Under the pieces are notes generated by a model that saw nothing but the letters and a program-made list of their open reading frames with translations, ran no database searches and was not told where the DNA came from. DNA of 64,000 nt from Spirodela intermedia (lineage: Eukaryota; Streptophyta; Magnoliopsida; Alismatales; Araceae). Below, in pieces: positions 57,602 to 64,000 of this stretch. The stretch lies in the NCBI GenBank assembly GCA_902729315.2, contig LR746267.1, forward strand, positions 1,789,501 to 1,853,500. The letters are read 5' to 3'. The position numbers and the translations under genes were made by a program. How positions within the stretch are numbered: position 1 is the first letter of the stretch; each line of letters begins with the position of its first letter.

Positions 57602-60079
57602 TTACCCATAATTCAACCCTTTCTCAGACTTGAGATCTTCAAACAAGGATGAGAAAATCGCCGAGGCCTCAGACTTGATTCCCTGATTGGTGTGCCTGTC
57701 CAGCAAGAGAGTATACTTCAGGGAAATCTCCAGCTCTTGCCGTTGAAAATTACAACCAAGAACACCACCCCATTCACTAGATCTCCCTTCCACACAAAAA
57801 CCATGAAGAAGGAAGAGAAATGTGACAGCATCCATCGCACATCCCTTGGCCTGCATCTTATCCCTCAGCTCCAGTGCAGACTTGAGCATCCGATGCTGGC
57901 AGAGAAACAAAATGATGGAATTATAAGCAGCCAACCAGGGATCATAACCATCTGCAATCATGCTTCTGAACATCTCCAACAGCAAGGAGCCCTCATACCC
58001 ATGAAGCCCATCTTCATCCACTGCATGAAGGTGGGGAACGGCATGGACAAGCCCATTGAGAAGGTAATGGAAGGTCACATCATTAGGACAGCACCTGTCA
58101 AGCAGCATTTCCTTGAAGAAAACAGCAGCTCTTTCAAGCTCGCCAGCTTTGCATGCATTGCCGATAAGGATACTATGTGTCACAACATTTGGGACCAGAC
58201 CGACTGATCGCATGCCCCTGATAAGTTGCTGGGCTCTCTCAAAATTTCCTTCCCCGGAGAACCCATTGATCAGGGCCGAGTAGGTGATAACATTGGGTCT
58301 GCATCTCTGCCTCTTCATCTCAGTAAAGACTCTCAGAGCTGCATTCATATCATGCTGTTTCACATAGCCATCAATGAGTGTCGTATAGGTGAATCCATCA
58401 GGTTGCATCCCTTTCTTCTTCAACTCATCAGCGCATAAGATCGCCTCGCTCATCAACCCAAACCTGCAGTACCCTTTGATCATTGCATTGTAGACGACAA
58501 CGCCGTGGGGAATGCTCTTTTCACCCAAGAAGCAGAACAGTCTTCTTGCCTCGGACAGGTCACCATTCCTGATGAACCCGTCAAGGAGGGTGGCATAGAT
58601 GAACTCATCTGGGAGGATGTTGAGGTTCAGCATCTCCACCAGCAGATCCCTTGCAGCAGGGACCATCCCCTTCTTGTAGAGCCCACTGATCAGAGTATTG
58701 AAGATTGCCGCATCAGGCACCACACCTCGCTCCATCATCTTCCCCCTGATCGACAATGCTGCTTGGATCTCTCCTGAATTAACGAGCCCATGGATGAGTG
58801 CGCCACATGCAACCCGGTCTGGAGGATGCCCCTTTTCCATCATTTCCAAGAGTAGGTTGGAGGCCGTGAGGACCTTCCCCTGGAGACTGTACCTGTGAAT
58901 AAGGGGGGTGTAGCTCACGACTGTCAATGTGAGCCCCCTTCTTTCTGCCTCCCTCAGTATCCGCTCTGCCTCCCTGGCTCTGCCACTGTGGCATAAGCCC
59001 CAGATGATGGAATTATAGGTCACGGCATCAGGGGGGCAGCTGACAGCAATCATCTGCTTGAGGACGGCTTTCGCTCCTTGCACTGAACCACGCTTACAGC
59101 AAGCGTCAATGAGCATGTTGTACATCTCCACATTGGGCTCCATTCCACGCCTCCCCATGTCCAGAAACAGAGCTCTGATCTCCGCAAAGTCGCCCCTCTT
59201 GCAGAGCCCTGCGATCATTGTTCCATATGAAACCAAGGTGGGCAGGAATCCCTTGGATTGCATCTCTCTGAATAAGCTGCGGGCTTTATCGACATCTCCC
59301 TTCTTGCAGCAGCCGTCCATTAATTTGTTGTAGAACACGGCATTTGGGACGCAGCCAGGACCCCACCTCCCCTCGATCAGTTCCAGGGCTTCCTCAGTCC
59401 TCCCTTGCTCGCACAGGCTCTTCACCATTATACCAGTGGAGAAGTTATCCGCTACGCCGTATCCTTGGAACATTTCGTCGTACACCTTCCGGGCAGTCTC
59501 GTAGCGGCGGCGCCGCACGAGCATGCGGAGAAGGCGGTTGCAGGCGTCGGTCCCGGGGAGGGCATTCTGAAGCTCCTTTGCCATGGAGTAGAATCGCAAG
59601 GCTTTCTCTTCCTCGCCCGCGTCGGAGTATCCGGCGACGATGGCGCCGAGGGCTTCGAGAGCGGGCGTCGACCCTTCATCCGCCATGATCTCCAGCACAG
59701 CCTCGAGGTCGGGAAATCGGCGGCATTGAGCGAGGACTTTCAGAAGGGCTGCGTAGGAGGACGGACCCGCCGCCGCCTGCGCGCCGCCGCCCCGACGGCG
59801 GACCCAGCCGAAGAAGGCGACGGCCAAGTCGGGGTCATGGAGCCAGCGGATGACGAGAGGAGCGGCGGCCTCCACCGCCCCTTCGCCAGCAGCTTCCTCG
59901 CCGTCCTCTTCATCCTCCGCCTTTGAAGCGATTCCTTCGAGGGTCTCCTCCCACCGGGGATTGCTCCGCTGTGCTCGCAGGGCCTTGACGAACAGGTCGG
60001 CGAGTCGGCAGGTGCGGCGCGGAGGAGAGGAACGAGAGGGCGTCTTGACCCGGGACAGAAGACGCAAGGCCTTTGACAT
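57602..60079 (-). CDS. P-class pentatricopeptide-repeat protein
   Basis: An intact intronless frame of 825 residues. The N-terminus MSKALRLLSRVKTPSRSSPP is Arg/Ser-rich without early acidic residues, which suggests an organelle (probably mitochondrial) transit peptide. An acidic low-complexity stretch (EDEEDGEEAAGEG) follows near residues 50-70. From about residue 115 to 770 there are roughly 18 consecutive 35-residue P-type PPR motifs, with repeated cores such as FTYTTLIDGYVKQHDMNAA and VITYSALINGF. One motif near residue 700 carries a longer insertion. There is no E, DYW or SMR domain. Such proteins bind organelle RNA and act in its processing, stability or translation; the target cannot be told from sequence. 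It resembles the Arabidopsis At1g52620-type proteins in length and start, from memory. It is convergent with the peptide gene at 53906, and truncated copies lie at 43686-45435 and 52056-52985. Confidence 0.95.
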   Translation of the reverse strand: MSKALRLLSRVKTPSRSSPPRRTCRLADLFVKALRAQRSNPRWEETLEGIASKAEDEEDGEEAAGEGAVEAAAPLVIRWLHDPDLAVAFFGWVRRRGGGAQAAAGPSSYAALLKVLAQCRRFPDLEAVLEIMADEGSTPALEALGAIVAGYSDAGEEEKALRFYSMAKELQNALPGTDACNRLLRMLVRRRRYETARKVYDEMFQGYGVADNFSTGIMVKSLCEQGRTEEALELIEGRWGPGCVPNAVFYNKLMDGCCKKGDVDKARSLFREMQSKGFLPTLVSYGTMIAGLCKRGDFAEIRALFLDMGRRGMEPNVEMYNMLIDACCKRGSVQGAKAVLKQMIAVSCPPDAVTYNSIIWGLCHSGRAREAERILREAERRGLTLTVVSYTPLIHRYSLQGKVLTASNLLLEMMEKGHPPDRVACGALIHGLVNSGEIQAALSIRGKMMERGVVPDAAIFNTLISGLYKKGMVPAARDLLVEMLNLNILPDEFIYATLLDGFIRNGDLSEARRLFCFLGEKSIPHGVVVYNAMIKGYCRFGLMSEAILCADELKKKGMQPDGFTYTTLIDGYVKQHDMNAALRVFTEMKRQRCRPNVITYSALINGFSGEGNFERAQQLIRGMRSVGLVPNVVTHSILIGNACKAGELERAAVFFKEMLLDRCCPNDVTFHYLLNGLVHAVPHLHAVDEDGLHGYEGSLLLEMFRSMIADGYDPWLAAYNSIILFLCQHRMLKSALELRDKMQAKGCAMDAVTFLFLLHGFCVEGRSSEWGGVLGCNFQRQELEISLKYTLLLDRHTNQGIKSEASAIFSSLFEDLKSEKGLNYG

Positions 60080-61679
60080 GAGGGTAAACGATCGCAGCGG
60101 CGACGGCGGCAGAATGGGCAGCCGGGTCCATCACCCAGAGAGTTTCTAGCTTGGCAAGGAGGCGACGCTCTCCCTCCCCCCCACGACCCGCGAGCTACGG
60201 GGGTCCGAAGGGAACCGACGGCGCCAATGGAGGCGACCCTTTCGTCTGTCGAAAGTTGGGGTCTTTTGCGGTTTCACCGATGCCTGCATCCCTTGAATCG
60301 CAGCAGTGGAAGCTAAAAAAGTGAGTATTTTGTTTCACACAGAACTCCCTAAAGACATACTTTTGGACATATACCGAGCAGTTCTGATTGTCTTGCCGCT
60401 GTATTAGTACAATGATAACTAATCACGTTATAAAATCATTGTTAACCTAGAAGAAGAGATGTAGACTGACAGATTTAGGGTTTCAAAAATGGATTCATAG
60501 ATTAAGTATGAAATCTACGAGTTTAACTCATATCATTGTCATATTAAATTTCAAAAGAAAATATTGAACTCACGAGTACTAACTTTGGGATCTATTTGAG
60601 TGCTATCCCTCTATAATGCATATATTATTGAAGTTTTCGGTTCTCTTTGAGAACATTGATAGTTTTGACGGTGCTACTATGAGAAGAGGGTTAATGTGGT
60701 AATTTGAAAATATTAGAAATATCTTCTTATTAAATATAAATCATAACGTTGGTTAAGCAAAATATATTTAAAGGTTAAATGACCATTTTATTATTTAAAA
60801 ACCAGATCACGCTGTAGATTCTCTAACATGATTTGCATCCCATTCCTTCTAAAACTATAGATTTTTTTTCTTACAAGATTATGCATCATCTATCTAACAA
60901 GAAGGAAGCCTACACATGAATTGACTCAAAAGAGAAAGCAAGAATGGTTGAGAATGGCACAATATGAAAAATAAGGTAAAATGACAAAAAGAGAAGTTAT
61001 TTGTTAGACCATAGTGTCCACTAGGAGACTAGTTTTCAAGATTATTTAAAATATCAAAAGATCAAGAAAAATCATTCAACATACAAAGAACACTCCCCCC
61101 AAATCTTAAGCAAAAAAATTATTTAAGCAATGAAATTAACATCACATCATGTGATCAAAATATGACTCATCAAAAGCTTTTTTTATATCTCTACATTAAA
61201 TAATTTATGCCGCAAATTGTGTGCCAAGCTTATAAGTGTATTCATTATTCTTATTGTTGGGTATCTAGTGGGCAAGTAAGTATAGAATGATGAATTGGTT
61301 TTTTAAGGTATTTTATCTTTTCAAAGTTTTTTTAATTTTTTTATATGACTTTCAATTAAAGTGGGTCAACAAAATTTATGATTTTGGTTGAAACATAATA
61401 CTATGGGTCAACATAGTTGTTTCACACAAAATTTATGTTGGTGAACATATTAGGTTCTTAATAGACTAGGATTCCATGATCTATTGTGCTTCAACTTTTC
61501 CTTAGCCAAGTCTACTATCTAAAGATTTCTGCCCTTTGGTCAACTATTCTTCCTTAGAGAATCACAACTTAACTTTACTAGTTCAGCAATCTCTTTTTAC
61601 TCAATAGTGTTTATAAAATTATCACCCCATGCTAGACAATGTATTGCTTGTATATATACCCACATTAAACTTTCATTTA
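60080..61679. other. PPR upstream region, then AT-rich DNA
   Basis: The first 250 bases are GC-rich and are the likely PPR promoter and 5' leader; I see no clear TATA box. The rest is AT-rich with no recognised gene. Confidence 0.45.
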
Positions 61680-62300
61680 ATTTAGTACAATTTTGTATGA
61701 GGTAGCATTGGCATGACAATTTTTAAAAATAAGGATGATACTCACATAATAATCGTTCAAATTGATACTAATGATATTATTATTAGATCAATAGATGAAT
61801 TTTAGAAAATGATGAAGAATGAATTTGAGATAAGCATGATGGATGAGTAATACTTCTTTCTAGGGTTACAAGTTAAATAGCTTAAGGATGACATATTTAT
61901 TCAAACATCACATAGATAGAATTAATATTGAAATACAATTTTTACTATGCTAAGAAATTTGATGATAGTGTTTTTAAGCATTACCTATAGAAAGGATCAA
62001 TTTCGTAAGGAGAGAAATTAAAATTTGCAATGCTGATGATGTATGACTCATTCACAAAATTCAAAATTTTGTTGTTATGCTTTGATTGTTTATGAATATA
62101 AATGATGAATTTTTAATATCTATGCTATGTTTCGTGAATAAAAAACATGTAAAAGAGATAGAAAGAATGGTAGTGAATTTTGAGTGATGATTATATTTTT
62201 GACATTGTCTAGCTAAGAAGAGTTTAGTACATTTGACTCTACAACTGAATATTCTAAGTAGAAATTTTTTAAATGATAATTTTTCAAGATGATATTGATT
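61680..62300 (+). pseudogene. Ty1/copia reverse transcriptase remnant
   Basis: The plus strand reads IIIVQIDTNDIIIRSIDEF and then MKNEFEISMMDE-YFFLGLQVK, corresponding to the YVDDIIFGST and FEMSMMGEL-FFLG blocks of plant copia. The catalytic D-D is changed to N-D and stops are frequent. Confidence 0.75.
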
Positions 62301-63229
62301 CTAATGGATATCTACAGGATACATGATTGCTTCATTTTTCTAAGGACTGATTCATATTAATATACATTTCACCTTTCTCTAGTAACACCCATTTTTCATA
62401 CTAAGGGAGAGCAAGTCTACCAAATAAGGGATGAAGTGTTGGAAAACATATTGGAAGATACCATTGTATAAGAATTCACAAAAATAATTAGACAAGACGC
62501 CTAAAACAAAAGAAAAAAAGTAAAAGGCCTAAAGAAAAATGTTAATCTTAGAATTTGTTGTCACATGACAAGAGTCATCCATCCACTTTGAATCCTTTGA
62601 AACCAGCTCTAAATTATGCTTTTTCTTGAGAATCATTATCCATCTACTTTAGACACATTCGAATCCTTAAGAACAAAATAAAAAATTACCTTCTCACTAT
62701 TAGTGAAATTCTTCATGAAATGTGTCTGAAATTATGTCTCCTAAAACATTACTTGTGAAGGACCAATCTTTGACATTCACTCTCACTCTATGGTAGTCAA
62801 TGTATGAGCCTATATCTCACTTTCCTTGTTGCTCATAAAATTCGGGAGAAACTAGCTGAAATAAAATAATTAAAGAAGCTTATAAATGTGAGTTGACTTG
62901 AGGGAGAGTCACATGAGATAATCAAGACTAAAATCATATGGGGAAATTAGTACCAAAGGAAATTTTACATAAATCCCTTTTTGCATATTGTTGATTTTCA
63001 TATTATTAAATTATTTTTTTGAAAGTTGTTTCATCATTAGAAAGTGGAAGATTAATGGTTTATATGCTATAAGTATTATAATGTCAATCACAACATATGG
63101 AGCTGCTTTATTTGTTTGTTGAAGTAAAAAATTCATTTTTTTAAGTATTGATTTGAAAACTATAATCATATAAAAATTATAAGTATCTATAGTTAATTTT
63201 AGGACAATCATTTGGGCTTCTAGATTTGA
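62301..63229. other. AT-rich, possible copia LTR start near 62439
   Basis: A purine-rich stretch followed by TGTTGGAAAAC could be a polypurine tract and LTR start of the copia remnant on its left. No paired LTR is seen. No gene. Confidence 0.3.
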
Positions 63230-64000
63230 ATATTTTCATATTGAATAATACTGTATAATGTTTTCTTAATTTGTCTGGATTTTTCTCGGTTTAAAAGAAG
63301 TGTAACTGATGTAATTATTGGGCCTGAATTTTAGCTGAAGTTAATGTCTTTATTGGGACTGAATTTAAGTTTAAACTGATTTGATTATTGGAGCTAAATT
63401 TAGGGTGAATTTATTTCATTATTGGGCCTTATATTTGAGGCGTATTGGATTCAAAGTTTAACTGGTCTCATTAAAACCATTACCGAACACCAAACCTGTT
63501 TTTGCGTCCCATAAAGATCCGAAAATAAAGCACCCGTTAATAATAATAAATAACTCTCTTATTTATTATTATTAAATTCTCTCTCATTAAATGCTCTATC
63601 TTATTATTTAATGTTAAATTCTGTCTCCCTCTCTCTGTCTCTCTTAAAACCAGTGAAGAATCAAATGGGAGTGAAATGGACAGTGTTTGACTTTGCAACT
63701 TCGATTAGTCTATGTCCAGTGACAACCATCGTGGTTACCGTTCAGGCAATTGTTGTCGCTCACACTGAAACTAAAACTTGTACAAAATCGGGGATGTTTT
63801 ATGCTACAATTTAATGCCTTTGTGTTTATCCAGGATTATTAGTTGTTTATTTCTTAAATAGGGTATTTTTGACGTACCTTGTCATGACTTGATTATAAAA
63901 TTTCTGACTTCATATTATAATGTTCTTGAATAATCTCTACGAGGGAAGTAAAACGAAAGCTTGGATGGTTAGTCAGAGAAGCTTATCGTTTAACTAGAGA
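63230..64000 (-). repeat. Spacer, copy IV, inverted
   Basis: It matches the reverse complement of about 55080-55930 (spacer III): attattgggcc units, the reverse of ggatccagtacgactaaaatataaggccc, a CT-rich run near 63620-63645 equivalent to the GA microsatellite, the block acaaaatcgggg--gttttatgctacaattaatgcc and cgaaagct-ggatggttagt. The type-B gene that normally precedes this spacer would lie beyond the right edge, on the minus strand. Confidence 0.8.

Noticed and set aside
59344-59926. Plus-strand frames of 114-173 codons
   Set aside because: They are antisense shadows of the intact PPR gene's GC-rich N-terminal half.
1-64000. tRNA, rRNA or other structured RNA genes
   Set aside because: I looked for tRNA box-like patterns and found none convincing; only a retroelement primer-binding site matches tRNA.

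Overview
The window is plant nuclear DNA: intronless small secreted-protein genes with plant TATA boxes and AATAAA signals, one long P-class pentatricopeptide-repeat (PPR) gene, and many decayed Ty1/copia and Ty3/gypsy elements. Conserved genes are GC-rich in an AT-rich background, which favours a monocot, but I cannot name the species. I saw no bacterial, organellar, tRNA, rRNA or CRISPR feature.

The theme is a cluster of MiAMP1-like (beta-barrelin) secreted antimicrobial-peptide genes. Seven have an open frame: 2610-2939 (+), 5285-5599 (+), 11931-12254 (-), 17236-17583 (-, damaged 3' end), 31481-31804 (+), 48164-48487 (+) and 53906-54235 (+). Five are pseudogenes or fragments: 230-400 (-), 15412-15494 (-), 19455-19790 (+), 21970-22085 (-) and 38962-39280 (+). 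They fall into two groups. Type A (left part) has the mature pattern C-x9-C-x-C-x27-C-x13/15-C-x11-C. Type B (mostly right part) has C-x7/8-C-x2-C-x27-C-x13-C-x11/12-C. The member at 48164 has four additional cysteines, ten in all.

Layout. 0-6 kb: a type-B pseudogene remnant and two type-A genes. 6-12 kb: AT-rich DNA with copia debris and an LTR-like repeat, then a type-A gene. 12-20 kb: a long repeat copy, a type-A fragment, the damaged type-A gene, and a type-B pseudogene behind a duplicated promoter. 20-30 kb: copia and gypsy remains, a GC-rich island with two clean tandem repeats, and the second long repeat copy. 31-34 kb: a type-B gene and a promoter module. 34.2-38.9 kb: a complete-length but broken copia element inserted between the TATA region and the start codon of the next type-B gene.

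From 33 kb to 60 kb the DNA is a series of partial tandem duplicates with the order upstream module, type-B gene (+), about 3.5-4.5 kb spacer, PPR gene (-). Only the last PPR copy (57602-60079) is intact; the other two are truncated pseudogenes. The right edge (63230-64000) carries the same spacer in inverted orientation, so another type-B gene on the minus strand is predicted just outside the window.

The peptides are inferred to be secreted, disulfide-stabilised defence proteins. The PPR protein is inferred to bind organelle RNA and probably shares the locus only because it was caught in the same duplications.
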